Assembly: GCF_000013365.1 (NCBI RefSeq)
Contig: NC_007778.1
Span: forward strand, 1,240,001-1,304,000
Length of the DNA: 64,000 nucleotides
Origin: Rhodopseudomonas palustris HaA2
GTDB lineage: Bacteria > Pseudomonadota > Alphaproteobacteria > Rhizobiales > Xanthobacteraceae
Reading direction: 5' to 3'
Positions 1-9,446 of this stretch are shown here, in pieces; position 1 is the first letter of the stretch; each line of letters starts with the position of its first letter. Below the pieces are notes generated by a model. It did not search any database. It saw only the letters and a list, made by a program, of their open reading frames with translations, and was not told the DNA's origin. A program made the translations under genes and the position numbers.

Positions 1-2
1 CC

Positions 3-470
3 ATGGAGCCGCGCGCCTCCGCGCCTGAGAAGCGGCTGGAAGCGCTGAAGCGGCTCTCCGAGGCCGGGATTCCGACCACCGTGATGGTGGCGCCGGTGAT
101 CCCGGCGCTCAACGATGTGGAGATCGAGCGCATCCTCGACGCCGCCGCCCATGCCGGCGTCAAGGAGGCCAGCTACGTGATGCTGCGGCTGCCGCTGGAA
201 GTGCGCGACCTGTTCCGCGAATGGCTGATGGCGAACTATCCGGATCGCTACCGCCACGTCTTCACCCTGATCCGCGACATGCGCGGCGGCCGCGACTACG
301 ATTCGCAATGGGGCACGCGGATGAAAGGCACCGGCCCGATCGCCTGGATGATCGGTCGCCGCTTCGAGACCGCCTGCGCGCGGCTCGGCCTCAACAAGCG
401 CCGCTCGAAATTGACGACGGATCATTTCGAAAAGCCGGAGCGGGCGGGGCAGCAGCTGAGTTTGTTCTAG
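3..470 (+). CDS. PA0069-family radical SAM protein, C-terminal part (cut by window edge)
   Basis: The reading frame is open to the left edge, so only the last 155 residues are visible and the true start lies outside. The segment resembles the C-terminal half of PA0069/SplB-like radical SAM proteins: a phrase reading 'GIPTTVMVAPVIPALND', then 'YVMLRLPLEV' and 'RGGRDYDSQWGTRMKG', ending in the QLSLF tail typical of that family. The CxxxCxxC cluster motif expected near the N-terminus would be off the window. The substrate of this family is unknown. Followed by rnhB on the same strand about 130 bp downstream. Confidence 0.8.
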   Translation: MEPRASAPEKRLEALKRLSEAGIPTTVMVAPVIPALNDVEIERILDAAAHAGVKEASYVMLRLPLEVRDLFREWLMANYPDRYRHVFTLIRDMRGGRDYDSQWGTRMKGTGPIAWMIGRRFETACARLGLNKRRSKLTTDHFEKPERAGQQLSLF

Positions 471-598
471 CGGGGCTGCCACGCGCGCGGGACTGATGGG
501 GAGGGGGCAAGTTCCGGCGGCTTCGAGGTCGCTTGAATAGCGGGCATGGCGCTGAATTTCCGGTTGCGCGTGCCGGTGCCTGCCCGCAGCATCGCCAC

Positions 599-1453
599 AT
601 GATTCGGAATTCCACGAAGCCTGCCAAGGCCGCGCCCGGCAAGGCGAAGACGACGCCCAAGGCGGCGAAGTCTGCCGCGACGTCAAGCAAAGCCACCGGA
701 ACGGCGCAGGCCGTCAAAGCCTCGCCCGCCAAGGGACTGGGCAAGGGCGTGATCGCCGTCGCGCCGCCGAGCTTTCGGCGCGAACGGGCGCTGATCAAGC
801 GCGGCATCTGGCCGGTCGCCGGCTGCGACGAGGCGGGTCGCGGGCCGCTCGCCGGCCCGGTGGTCGCGGCTGCGGTGGTGCTCGATCCCAAGCGGGTGCC
901 CAAGGGGCTCGACGACTCCAAGCGGCTCTCAGCCGAGAAGCGCGAAGAGCTGTTCGAGGAAATCTGCGCCAGCGCGCAGGTCTCGGTGGCGTGCGCCTCG
1001 CCGGAGCGGATCAACCGCGACAACATCCTGCGTGCCTCGCTGTGGGCATTGACCCGCGCGGTGCATGCGCTGCCGGACCTGCCGCAGCACGTCTTCGTCG
1101 ACGGCCGCGATCGGCTCGCGACGCGCTGCGAAAGCGAGGCGGTGATCGGCGGCGACGGGCTGATCGCGTCGATCGCCGCGGCCTCGATCATCGCCAAGGT
1201 CACGCGCGACCGGCTGATGTGCCGGCTGGCGCAGGACTGCCCCGGCTACGGCTTCGAGCAGCACAAGGGCTACGGCGTGCCGGAGCATCTCGCGGCGCTG
1301 GCACGGCTCGGCCCGTCCGTGCATCACCGCCGTTTCTTCGCGCCAGTGGCCGCCGCCTGGCAGAAGATCGAGGGGGCGCCGGCCGAACCGACAGGTCTCA
1401 CCGGTGATCTGTTCGGCACACCGGCTGATTCCGGTCACGCAGCCACGCTGTAG
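599..1453 (+). CDS. rnhB: Ribonuclease HII with lysine/alanine-rich N-terminal extension
   Basis: RNase HII cuts the RNA strand of RNA-DNA hybrids and starts removal of single ribonucleotides from DNA. The catalytic region begins with the family signature [15 protein letters not shown] (about residue 77 from this start), followed by DDSKRLS and later VDGRD and HKGYG motifs, all as expected. The protein is about 284 residues, longer than the usual 200-220, because of a roughly 65-residue N-terminal tail rich in Lys, Ala, Pro and Ser. The frame extends up to a TTG at 533, but I chose the ATG at 599 because the tail composition begins there. The same kind of tail is seen on ppdK in this window. 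Confidence 0.93.
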
Positions 1454-1524
1454 GCGGGGCCAAGCCGGTTGCCTGGTGCGCCGGTGGCCTCTATCACGGG
1501 CGAACCGAACTCCGCTGGCCCCGC

Positions 1525-3033
1525 ATGCGCTTCACCTCCCTGATCATCGAATTGATCCGCGCCCGGCCGCGGCTGATGTTCTGGCTGGTGGTGTCAGCGC
1601 AGGCGCTGCTGTGGCTGGTGGTGCCGCTGCTGGTCTATGCCAGCCCGCCCGAGGGTGTCGCCACCGTGCTCGCCTACGGCCGCGAATATCAGGTCGGCAG
1701 TGACCTCGGCCCGCCGCTGGCGTTCTGGCTCGCCGACATCGCCTTTCGCGCCGCGGGCGGCCACATCGTCGGCGTCTATATCCTGGCGCAGCTCTGCTTC
1801 ATCGTCACATTCTACGCTCTGTTCCAGCTCGCGCGCAGCATGGTCGGCCCGCAGCACGCCGTGATCGCGGTGCTGCTGACCGCGACCATCACGGCGTTCG
1901 CGGAGCCCGGCGTCGCCTTCGGGCCGCTGGTGCTGGCGCGGCCGCTGTGGGCGCTGGTGCTGTGGCACAGCTGGGAGATCATCGGCCGGGGTCGGCGCAG
2001 CGCCTGGTTCGCGCTGTCGATCGAGGTCGGGCTTCTCCTGCTGACGACAGTTGCCGCGCCCGCGCTGTTGCTACTGCCGATCGGCTTCGCGCTCGCGACC
2101 GCACGCAGCCGCCGCGCGCTGATGTCGTTCGATCCGCTGTTCGGCCTGCTGGTGATCGCGGTGCTGGTGCTGCCCTATGGCATCTGGCTGGTCCGTGCCG
2201 ATATCTTCGCGCTGCCACCGCTGCCGGCGTCCACTGAACTCGGTGATCGTGCGATCCTCGCTGCCGAATTGTTCGGCGGCCTGCTGGTCGCGCTCGGTGG
2301 CGTTGCGCTGCTGGCGTTGCTCAACACCAGGTTCGATCGCGGGTCGGACGACGCGCCGGTGGTCTATCGGGCGCCGGTCGATCCGCTGGCGCGGCAGTTC
2401 GTGTATGTCTTCGCGCTGGCGCCAGCGCTGCTCGGCTGCATCGCCGCGGGCCTGTTCGGTCTGTCTCACGTCCTCGGCGGCGCCGGCATCGCGCTGCTGC
2501 TGGTCGGGCTCGCGGTGGTGATGGCGACCGGGGACCTGATCCGCCTGCGCCGGCAACGCGTGCTGCGCACCGCCTGGGCCGCGCTGGTGGCCGCACCGGC
2601 GGTGGCGGTGATCCTTGCTGCGGTGGTGCAGCCCTGGGCGAGCCCCACTGAACGCGCGACGTCGCTGCCGGCCAGCGATATCGCCCGGTTCTTCGGCGAG
2701 AGCTTCGAGCGCCGCACCGGCCGGCCGCTGCCGGCGGTGGCGGGCGATCCCGAACTCGCCGGACTGATCGCGATGGGCAGGTCGCGGCCGCATCTGTTTC
2801 TCGATGCGGCGCCGGCCCGCACGCCCTGGGTAACACCGGCGACGTTCAGCGAGCGCGGCGGCCTCGTGGTCTGGCGCGCCGCCGACACCGCCGGCAAGCC
2901 GCCGCCGGAGATCGCGCAGCGGTTTCCGGACATCGTGCCGGAGCTGCCGCGCGCGTTCGAGCGGATGATCGCCGGACGCCAGCCGCCGTTGCGGATCGGC
3001 TGGGCGATCGTGCGGCCGAAGGCGTCGCCGTAG
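1525..3033 (+). CDS. Multi-pass membrane protein, glycosyltransferase family 39-like
   Basis: A 502-residue integral membrane protein with about ten hydrophobic segments. The first spans residues 16-40 and others follow through about residue 370, leaving a soluble C-terminal part of roughly 120 residues. The N-terminal layout (short cytoplasmic start, first helix, periplasmic loop with 'GREYQVGSDLGPPLAFWLADIAFRAAGG') is like PMT/ArnT-type GT39 enzymes that use polyprenyl-phosphate sugars. The acidic pair normally seen in the first loop is not obvious, so the transferase activity is inferred from the fold only. The GC-rich sequence has no clear Shine-Dalgarno. It stands alone between rnhB and a convergent uracil-DNA glycosylase gene. 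Confidence 0.6.
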   Translation: MRFTSLIIELIRARPRLMFWLVVSAQALLWLVVPLLVYASPPEGVATVLAYGREYQVGSDLGPPLAFWLADIAFRAAGGHIVGVYILAQLCFIVTFYALFQLARSMVGPQHAVIAVLLTATITAFAEPGVAFGPLVLARPLWALVLWHSWEIIGRGRRSAWFALSIEVGLLLLTTVAAPALLLLPIGFALATARSRRALMSFDPLFGLLVIAVLVLPYGIWLVRADIFALPPLPASTELGDRAILAAELFGGLLVALGGVALLALLNTRFDRGSDDAPVVYRAPVDPLARQFVYVFALAPALLGCIAAGLFGLSHVLGGAGIALLLVGLAVVMATGDLIRLRRQRVLRTAWAALVAAPAVAVILAAVVQPWASPTERATSLPASDIARFFGESFERRTGRPLPAVAGDPELAGLIAMGRSRPHLFLDAAPARTPWVTPATFSERGGLVVWRAADTAGKPPPEIAQRFPDIVPELPRAFERMIAGRQPPLRIGWAIVRPKASP

Positions 3034-3045
3034 CTGTCGTCGCGA

Positions 3046-3879
3046 TCAGTCCGCCGGCGACTCGCTTGCCGCGAGCGCCGTCGCGATCGCGCGAAGATCC
3101 TGCCACGCCAGCCGCTTGTAGGTCGGCTGCCGCAACAGATAGGCCGGGTGCAGCGTCGGCATCGCGCGGATCATGCGCGTGCCGTTGTCGTAGTCGAACC
3201 AGCGTCCGCGGGTCCGGGTGATGCCGTCGCGGGTGGACAGCAGCGTCTGGGTCGAGGGATTGCCGAGCGTCACCAGGATTGCGGGATTCACGAGCTCGAT
3301 CTGCCGCTTGATGAACGGCAGGCAGATCTGAGTCTCCTGCGGCGTCGGCGTGCGATTGCCCGGCGGCCGCCACGGGATCACATTGGCGATGTAGACTTGG
3401 CTGCGGTCGAGGCCGATCGCCGCGAGCATCAGGTCGAGCAGCTTGCCGGAGCGGCCGACGAAGGGCAGCCCCTCGATATCCTCCTCGCGGCCCGGCGCTT
3501 CGCCGACCAGCATCAGCCGCGCTTGCGGATTGCCGTCGGCGAACACCAGCCGCGTCGCCGTCGAGCGTAGCGCGCAACCCTCGAACTGCTCCATCAATGC
3601 GCGCAATGCTTCGAGCGTCGGCGCGGTGGCGGCGGCCTCGCGGGCCGACACGATCGCGGCCTCCGGCGACGGCGGCGCAACGCCGGGCAACGCTGTCGGC
3701 CGCGGCGCCGGCGGCCGAATTGTGTCTGCCCGCGCGACCGGCGCGTCGGCTATGGCCGGCGTGGCGGTCTCGTCGTCGAGCATCCGGTTGATCGGCTCGT
3801 CGGTCAGCGCGCAGTCCACCCCGGCCTCGAGATAGAATGCCAGCAGCTGCTTCAGACTCGGCGCGGGTTCGGGCGTCAT
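3046..3879 (-). CDS. Family 4-like uracil-DNA glycosylase
   Basis: A base-excision repair enzyme that removes uracil from DNA. Residues 122-250 carry the family 4/5 core: LMLVGEAPGREED (motif 1, about residues 122-134), GLPFVGRSGKLLD, RPPGNRTPTP (171-180), and motif 2 MPTLHPAYLL near residue 246. The first 90 residues are a Pro/Ala-rich extension typical of alphaproteobacterial homologues. Family 4 enzymes usually bind a 4Fe-4S cluster with four cysteines, but this protein has only three cysteines in total (23, 102, 186), and Trp170 sits where one cluster Cys is expected. It may therefore lack the cluster. Transcribed leftward, divergent from the ETF-QO gene, with a 198-bp spacer. Confidence 0.88.
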   Translation of the reverse strand: MTPEPAPSLKQLLAFYLEAGVDCALTDEPINRMLDDETATPAIADAPVARADTIRPPAPRPTALPGVAPPSPEAAIVSAREAAATAPTLEALRALMEQFEGCALRSTATRLVFADGNPQARLMLVGEAPGREEDIEGLPFVGRSGKLLDLMLAAIGLDRSQVYIANVIPWRPPGNRTPTPQETQICLPFIKRQIELVNPAILVTLGNPSTQTLLSTRDGITRTRGRWFDYDNGTRMIRAMPTLHPAYLLRQPTYKRLAWQDLRAIATALAASESPAD

Positions 3880-4077
3880 GATAGGCGGTCGATCGGCGAT
3901 GGGAGGGCACGGCCGGACGCGCCCGGCGGTTTCGCAGAGCGGACTCTGCCCGAGAAAAACCCCGCATGAAAGCCGGAACGATCGGGCAGCCGGTACATTT
4001 GGGAGGTTGTCCTTCGCGGAAAAATAAGAAAGAACACCGGCTGGAAACGTTCAAGAGTGTCCCTGCGAGAAAATTAA

Positions 4078-5736
4078 ATGAGCGATGAAACGCTGCCCCC
4101 CCGCGAATCGATGGAATTCGACGTTGTGATCGTGGGCGCGGGACCCTCGGGACTGGCTTCCGCCATCCACCTGAAACAGATCAACCCCGAACTGTCGGTG
4201 GTCGTGGTCGAGAAAGGCTCCGAGGTCGGCGCGCACATCCTCTCCGGGGCGGTGATCGACGTCAGCGCGCTCGACAAGCTGATGCCGGGCTGGCGTGAGG
4301 ACGAGACCTGTCCGCTCAAGACCCATGTCGAGGACGATCATTTCTACGTCATGACGGCGGACAAGGCCTACAAGGTCCCGGGCATCATGGTCCCGCCGAT
4401 GCTCAACAACCACAAGAACTTCATCGGGTCGCTCGGCGATCTGTGCCGCTGGCTCGGCCCCAAGGCCGAAGAACTCGGCGTCGAAATCTATCCCGGCTTC
4501 GCCGCCACCGAAGTGCTGTACGGCGACAACGGCGAAGTGCGCGGCATCGCCACCGGCGACATGGGCATCGGCCGCGACGGTCAGCCCAAGGATTCGTTCA
4601 CGCGCGGCATGGAGCTACTGGGCAAGTACACGCTGTTCGCCGAGGGCGCGCGCGGCAGCCTGGCGAAGCAGCTGATCGCCAAGTACAAGCTCGACAAGGA
4701 CAGCGACCCGCCGAAATTCGGCATCGGCCTGAAGGAAGTCTGGGAGATCGATCCGGCGAAACACCGCAAGGGCCGGATCGCGCATTCGTTCGGCTGGCCG
4801 CTCAGCAACAATATCGGCGGCGGCTCGTTTCTTTATCACTACGGCACCAACCTCGTCGCGGTCGGCTTCGTCGTGCATCTCAACTACGACGATCCTTATC
4901 TGTCGCCGTTCGAGCAGTTCCAGAAATTCAAGACGCATCGCTCGGTGGCGCCGACCTTCGAGGGCGGCAAGCGGATTTCCTACGGCGCGCGCGCCATCAC
5001 CGAAGGCGGCTGGCAGTCGGTGCCGCGGCTGACCTTCCCCGGCGGCGCGCTTGTCGGCTGCGCCGCGGGCTTCGTCAACGTGCCGCGCATCAAGGGCGTG
5101 CACAACGCGATCGGCAGCGGCATGCTCGCCGCCGAGCACGTTGCCGCCGCACTCGCCGCGGGGCGCAGCAACGACGAGGTCAAGAGCTACGAGGAATCGT
5201 GGCGCGACTCCGCGATCGGCCGCGACCTGTTCAGGATCCGCAACGTCAAGCCGCTGTGGTCGAGGTTCGGCACCGCGGTCGGCGTGGTGCTGGCCGGATT
5301 CGAGATGTGGTGTTCGACTCTCGGCTTCTCGGTGTTCGGCACCCTGTCGCACGGCAAGCCGGACCGCTCGACGCTCGATCCCGCCAAGTCGCACGAGCGG
5401 CATCCGGCCGCGAAGCCGGACGGCAAGCTGACCTTCGACCGGCTGTCCTCGGTGTTCCTGTCGAACACCAATCACGAGGAAGACCAGCCGGTGCATCTGA
5501 AGGTCGCCGACATGGCCCTGCAGAAGACGTCGGAGCACGACGTCTTCGCCGGACCGTCGGGGCGCTATTGCCCGGCGGCGGTGTACGAATGGGTCGAGGA
5601 GCCGTCGGGTCCGCGCTTCGTGATCAACGCGCAGAACTGCGTCCACTGCAAAACCTGCGACATCAAGGATCCGAACGGCAACATCACCTGGGTGCCTCCG
5701 GAAGGCGGCGGCGGCCCGAATTATCAGGGCATGTAA
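4078..5736 (+). CDS. etfD: Electron transfer flavoprotein-ubiquinone oxidoreductase
   Basis: ETF-QO passes electrons from reduced electron transfer flavoprotein (fatty-acid and amino-acid oxidation) to the membrane ubiquinone pool. The N-terminus has the FAD-binding dinucleotide fold VVIVGAGPSGLAS (about residues 17-28) and a second part VVVVEKGSEVGAHILSGAV. The C-terminal ferredoxin-like domain has a first Cys in YCPAAVYEW and three more in NCVHCKTCDIKDP, enough for one 4Fe-4S cluster, and ends in the family's PEGGGGPNYQGM. Length (552 aa) is as expected for the family. The ATG at 4078 is only weakly preceded by GCGAG. The 236-bp gap downstream separates it from the TPR gene. Confidence 0.96.
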   Translation: MSDETLPPRESMEFDVVIVGAGPSGLASAIHLKQINPELSVVVVEKGSEVGAHILSGAVIDVSALDKLMPGWREDETCPLKTHVEDDHFYVMTADKAYKVPGIMVPPMLNNHKNFIGSLGDLCRWLGPKAEELGVEIYPGFAATEVLYGDNGEVRGIATGDMGIGRDGQPKDSFTRGMELLGKYTLFAEGARGSLAKQLIAKYKLDKDSDPPKFGIGLKEVWEIDPAKHRKGRIAHSFGWPLSNNIGGGSFLYHYGTNLVAVGFVVHLNYDDPYLSPFEQFQKFKTHRSVAPTFEGGKRISYGARAITEGGWQSVPRLTFPGGALVGCAAGFVNVPRIKGVHNAIGSGMLAAEHVAAALAAGRSNDEVKSYEESWRDSAIGRDLFRIRNVKPLWSRFGTAVGVVLAGFEMWCSTLGFSVFGTLSHGKPDRSTLDPAKSHERHPAAKPDGKLTFDRLSSVFLSNTNHEEDQPVHLKVADMALQKTSEHDVFAGPSGRYCPAAVYEWVEEPSGPRFVINAQNCVHCKTCDIKDPNGNITWVPPEGGGGPNYQGM

Positions 5737-5972
5737 GCCACGATGTCGTGAGCGCCGGCGCGCTGCGAGCGACGCGCCGGTCACGATGCTGCCATGTTGC
5801 CACCGTCTCAATCGGATCGAGGGCCGCGCCGCGACACTTTGCGGAGCGGTGCGGTCGATGCGTGCCTGGTCCGATCCTTGCGATCGGGCGCCAAACCCGG
5901 CATTGTCGTCGGCCAAACGCTGCCGGCTCGGCGGCCGGGACATCCGAGCCCTTTCCTGGAGCTAGGCATTTG

Positions 5973-7751
5973 ATGCTTCTTCACCGCTTCCGTCGTTCGA
6001 TGTTTGTCGCCGTCACCGTCGCGGCGCTGCCGATCGCGGGGCAGGCGCTGGCGCAGACTCCGGACCATCCGGGCGACAATTCCGCGCAGTTTCCGACCAG
6101 CCAGGATCTGCGGTCGATGACCACGGCGGGCAGCTATCTCGCCGCCCGCCACGCCAGCGTCGAGCGCGACGCCGCCTCGGCCGCGGCGTTCTATCGGTCG
6201 GCGCTGCGCACCGACCCGAAGAACAACGAATTGCTCGACCGCGCCTTCATCTCTTCGCTGGCCGAAGGCAATATCGAGGAGTCGGTCAAGCTCGCCGACC
6301 GGATTCTCAAGATCGACAAGACCAACCGCGTGGCGCGGCTGGTGATCGGCGTGCGCGATCTGAAGACCAAGAAATACGCCGCAGCGGTCCAGAACGTGAA
6401 TCTGTCGGTCCGCGGCCCGATCACCGATCTGGTCGCGACGCTGCTGTCGAGCTGGGCGATGGAGGGCGCCGGCGACGTCAAGGGCGCCGTCGCCAATATC
6501 GACAAGCTCGCCGGTCCGGAATGGTATCCGATCTTCAAGGATCTGCATTCCGGCATGATGCTCGAGCTCGCCAACAAGCAGAAGGACGCCGGCGTCCGCT
6601 TCGAGCGGGCCTACAAGCTCGACGATTCCGCGCTTCGGGTGACGGATGCCTATGCGCGCTGGCTGTCGCGCAACAAGGACGACGGCTCCGCGGTCGCGAT
6701 CTACGAGGGCTTCGACAAGAAGCTGTCGCGCCATCCGTTGGTGTTGGAGGGATTGCGTGACGCCAAGGCCGGCAAGAAGCTGCCGCCGCTGGTCGACAGC
6801 CCGCAGGCCGGCGCTGCCGAAGCGCTGTACGGTATCGGAGCGTCGCTGACCCGCCGTGGCGGCGAGGACCTCGCGCTGGTCTATCTGCAGCTCGCGCTGT
6901 ATCTGAAGCCCGATCACGCGCTGGCGCTGCTGGCGCTCGGCGATCTGTACGAATCGGTGAAGAAGCCGCAGATGGCGGTGAAGGTCTACGAGCGCGTGCC
7001 GGCGGATTCGCCGCTCAAGCGCAACGCCCAGATCCAGCTCGCCACCGATCTCGACGCGATCGACCGCAGCGAGGAAGCGATCAAGATCCTGAAGACGGTT
7101 ATCGCCGAGGACGGCAAGGACCTCGAGGCGATCATGGCGCTCGGCAACATCGAGCGCGGCCGCAAGAAGTTCGCCGATTGCGCGGTCACCTACAGCCAGG
7201 GCATCGATGCGCTCACCGGCACCGAGAAGAACAGCTGGGTCTATTATTATTTCCGCGGCATCTGCGAGGAGCGTTCCAAGCAGTGGGCCAAGGCCGAGGT
7301 CGACATGAAGAAGGCGCTGCAGCTGCAGCCCGAGCAGCCGCATGTTCTGAACTATCTCGGCTATTCCTGGATCGACCAGGGCATCAATCTCGACGAAGCG
7401 ATGAAGATGATCAAGCGCGCCGTCGATCAGCGCCCCGACGACGGCTACATCGTCGACTCGCTCGGCTGGGCTTATTTCCGCATCGGCAATTACGAAGAGG
7501 CGGTGAAGACGCTGGAGCGCGCCATCGATCTGAAGCCGGAAGATCCGACCATCAACGATCACCTCGGCGACGCCTATTGGCGCGTCGGGCGAACGCTGGA
7601 GGCGCGCTTCCAGTGGGCGCACGCCCGCGATCTCAAGCCGGATCCGGAAGAGTTGCCGAAGATCGAGGCCAAGCTCGCCAACGGTCTCCCGGAGGACACC
7701 TCGTCGGCGGCGTCGGCGGACAAGAAAAAAGACGACGACAAGGGCGGCTGA
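5973..7751 (+). CDS. Secreted tetratricopeptide-repeat protein
   Basis: A 592-residue protein with a clear signal peptide (basic MLLHRFRRS, hydrophobic stretch, AQA-type cleavage near residue 28), so it is periplasmic or surface-bound. Most of the mature chain is TPR repeats: visible units include 'AAAFYRSALRTDPKNNELLDRAF', 'AVKVYERVPAD', 'AEVDMKKALQLQPEQPHVLNYLGY' and 'AVKTLERAIDLKPEDPTINDHLGDAYW'. TPR proteins hold complexes together; no enzyme domain is visible. The C-terminus is a charged KKKDDDKGG tail. The frame is open far upstream, but I use the ATG at 5973 because it begins the signal peptide. One base separates its stop from the ispE start, so the two are translationally coupled. 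Confidence 0.9.
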   Translation: MLLHRFRRSMFVAVTVAALPIAGQALAQTPDHPGDNSAQFPTSQDLRSMTTAGSYLAARHASVERDAASAAAFYRSALRTDPKNNELLDRAFISSLAEGNIEESVKLADRILKIDKTNRVARLVIGVRDLKTKKYAAAVQNVNLSVRGPITDLVATLLSSWAMEGAGDVKGAVANIDKLAGPEWYPIFKDLHSGMMLELANKQKDAGVRFERAYKLDDSALRVTDAYARWLSRNKDDGSAVAIYEGFDKKLSRHPLVLEGLRDAKAGKKLPPLVDSPQAGAAEALYGIGASLTRRGGEDLALVYLQLALYLKPDHALALLALGDLYESVKKPQMAVKVYERVPADSPLKRNAQIQLATDLDAIDRSEEAIKILKTVIAEDGKDLEAIMALGNIERGRKKFADCAVTYSQGIDALTGTEKNSWVYYYFRGICEERSKQWAKAEVDMKKALQLQPEQPHVLNYLGYSWIDQGINLDEAMKMIKRAVDQRPDDGYIVDSLGWAYFRIGNYEEAVKTLERAIDLKPEDPTINDHLGDAYWRVGRTLEARFQWAHARDLKPDPEELPKIEAKLANGLPEDTSSAASADKKKDDDKGG

Positions 7752-7752
7752 G

Positions 7753-8655
7753 GTGAGTGACGCATTGCCGACAACGGCGTTGAGCGACCAGGCCCGCGCC
7801 AAGGTCAATCTCACTTTGCGAGTCGTGGGCCGCCGCGTCGACGGCTATCACGACCTCGAAAGCGTGGTGGCCTTCGCCGATTGCGCCGACCGCCTGACGT
7901 TGCATCCGGGTGCCGAACTGAGCCTCGTCACCTCCGGCCCCGGCGCGCAGGATTGCGGCGACACCGCCGACAATCTGGTGCTCAAGGCGACCCGACTGCT
8001 CGCCGAGCGCGTCCCGAAACTGCGCAGCGGCGCCTTCGTCCTCGACAAGCATCTGCCGGTCGCGGCCGGGATCGGTGGCGGCTCGGCCGACGCCGCCGCG
8101 GCGTTGCGGCTGCTCGCCCGCGCCAACGATCTGGCGGCCGACGATCCGCGCGTGGTCGAGGCGGCGCGTCTCACCGGGGCCGACGTGCCGGTATGCCTGC
8201 CGTCCCGGCCCTGCGTCATGACCGGAGTCGGCGATACGCTGACGCCGTTGCCGCTGCCGCGGCTGCCGGCGGTGATGGTCAATCCGCGCGTGCCGGTGGC
8301 GACCAAGGACGTGTTCAAGGCGCTCGGCCTGCGTGCCGGTCAGCTCAATGTCGGCATTGTCGACGTGCTGAAATCGAAGGGCTGGCCCGCGGTGGATGCG
8401 TCCGTTGCCGACTGGATCGTGGCGGTGAGGCGCGGCACGAACGATCTCGAGGCCCCGGCGCTGAAGGTCGAGCCGATCGTCGGCGATGTGCTGCGGGCGC
8501 TCGCCGCGCTGCCGGGGGTGCGGATGTCGCGGATGTCCGGCTCCGGCGCGACCTGCTTTGCGCTGTTCGCCAGCGATGAAGATACGAAGGCCGGCGCCGA
8601 GGTGCTACGCGCCGCGCATCCCGGCTGGTGGATCCACGCCGGCAGCCTGAGCTAG
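7753..8655 (+). CDS. ispE: 4-diphosphocytidyl-2-C-methyl-D-erythritol kinase
   Basis: IspE phosphorylates CDP-methylerythritol, the fourth step of the non-mevalonate (MEP) isoprenoid pathway, in the cytoplasm. The protein starts with ARAKVNLTLRVVGRRVDGYHDLESVV, the usual IspE N-terminus. It has the GHMP-kinase ATP loop LPVAAGIGGGSADAAAALR (about residues 98-116) and the C-terminal MSGSGATCFALF motif. Length (300 aa) is normal. The GTG start at 7753 lies one base after the TPR gene stop. A long-chain polyprenyl synthase that uses products of the same pathway lies less than 1 kb downstream on the other strand. Confidence 0.95.
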   Translation: MSDALPTTALSDQARAKVNLTLRVVGRRVDGYHDLESVVAFADCADRLTLHPGAELSLVTSGPGAQDCGDTADNLVLKATRLLAERVPKLRSGAFVLDKHLPVAAGIGGGSADAAAALRLLARANDLAADDPRVVEAARLTGADVPVCLPSRPCVMTGVGDTLTPLPLPRLPAVMVNPRVPVATKDVFKALGLRAGQLNVGIVDVLKSKGWPAVDASVADWIVAVRRGTNDLEAPALKVEPIVGDVLRALAALPGVRMSRMSGSGATCFALFASDEDTKAGAEVLRAAHPGWWIHAGSLS

Positions 8656-9052
8656 TTCCCGCCACGCCGCTGACGGCCGAACCGACCATCTCCGCAGCGT
8701 CATGCCGAGCCCACCGCCCGAGACGGCGCGCCTCGGGGCGCCGCCGCTTGCGTTGTCGTCGGATTGGCGCAGGCCTTTTGATCGTGATTGAACTAATACA
8801 ATCGAAATCACCAAGGCATTCGTCATGTTTGCGCGTCATGGTGGTCGGCGAGGAAACTCCGGCGCATTGCAAGGCCAGCCCAAAAAGGCGGCTGCGCGCC
8901 GACGACAGGCTACCGGACAATTCGCGATGTCGGCCTCCCGCGTTCAGGGATGACGCGAGCGGATTCGCCGCTCTGAGTTGAGACCCGGCGACTGCGGGCG
9001 CCGCTTCGGACATCCGCAGCACTACCCCGCTCAAATCAAATGGAGGCTTGCC
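8656..9052. other. Intergenic region, no gene recognised
   Basis: This 397-bp stretch between ispE and a small secreted-protein gene has one open frame (8628-8981), but its arginine-rich translation looks random and has no ribosome site. A short AT-richer patch lies around 8775-8815 and could hold the promoter of the downstream gene. A short piece around 8940-8955 looks like a decayed copy of an intergenic repeat ('GGGATGACGCGAGCGGATTC'). Nothing else is seen. Confidence 0.5.
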
Positions 9053-9337
9053 ATGACCGATCGTGTTCTCTCGCCGCGCCTTGTTCTCGCCGCTCTCACG
9101 CTGTCGATGCTCGGCCTCGTCGCCGTCGATACCAAGCCGGCGGAAGCCGTGGTGGCCTGCGGACCGCGCGGCTGCGTCGCGGGTAGCGTCGGCTACGGCG
9201 CACCAGTCGCGCGCGCCGCGGTTGCCGGGCCGGTCGGTGTCGGTCGCGTCGGTGCCGGCGTTGGTCGTCCGGGTGTCGGTGTCGGCGGTGTCGGGCGCAA
9301 TATGGGCGGTCCGGTCAATCGCGTCGGCCGTCGCTGA
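9053..9337 (+). CDS. Small secreted Gly/Val-rich protein
   Basis: A 94-residue protein with a signal peptide (hydrophobic residues about 9-25, likely cleavage after the PAEA at 30-33). The mature part has two close cysteines (ACGPRGCVAG), and then runs of GVG/GAG/RPG, a low-complexity Gly-Val-Arg region, to the end. I do not recognise a named domain. Similar short Gly-rich exported proteins are common in Bradyrhizobium and its relatives, with no known function. The ATG has a strong Shine-Dalgarno (TGGAGG, 9040-9045). The ORF can be read from 8978, but this start fits the signal peptide. A GC-rich hairpin lies 33 bp after the stop. Confidence 0.7.
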   Translation: MTDRVLSPRLVLAALTLSMLGLVAVDTKPAEAVVACGPRGCVAGSVGYGAPVARAAVAGPVGVGRVGAGVGRPGVGVGGVGRNMGGPVNRVGRR

Positions 9338-9369
9338 ACCGTCGACAGCGCGCAGCGCCAGGATGAGGA

Positions 9370-9389
9370 GCGCGCCCTAAGGGGCGCGC
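9370..9389. terminator. Hairpin terminator between convergent genes
   Basis: GCGCGCCC (9370-9377) and GGGCGCGC (9382-9389) pair perfectly around a 4-nt loop. It lies between the stop of the small secreted protein (+) and the stop of the polyprenyl synthase gene (-), so it could serve both. No T-run follows on either side, so whether it acts intrinsically is uncertain. Confidence 0.5.
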
Positions 9390-9446
9390 GTCTCGCCGGA
9401 TCGTGGTCGCAGGTGATCGGCTGGCAGTCCCAGCGCCGGCTGCAGC

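Noticed and set aside
4443-5972. A start at 4443 for the TPR protein
   Set aside because: It overlaps most of the ETF-QO gene and is Arg-rich; the signal peptide begins at 5973.
5808-7814. A 668-residue open frame on the minus strand opposite the TPR gene
   Set aside because: Composition typical of the antisense of GC-rich coding DNA; no ribosome site or domain.
8628-8981. Open frame of 117 codons after ispE
   Set aside because: No ribosome site, random-looking Arg-rich sequence.
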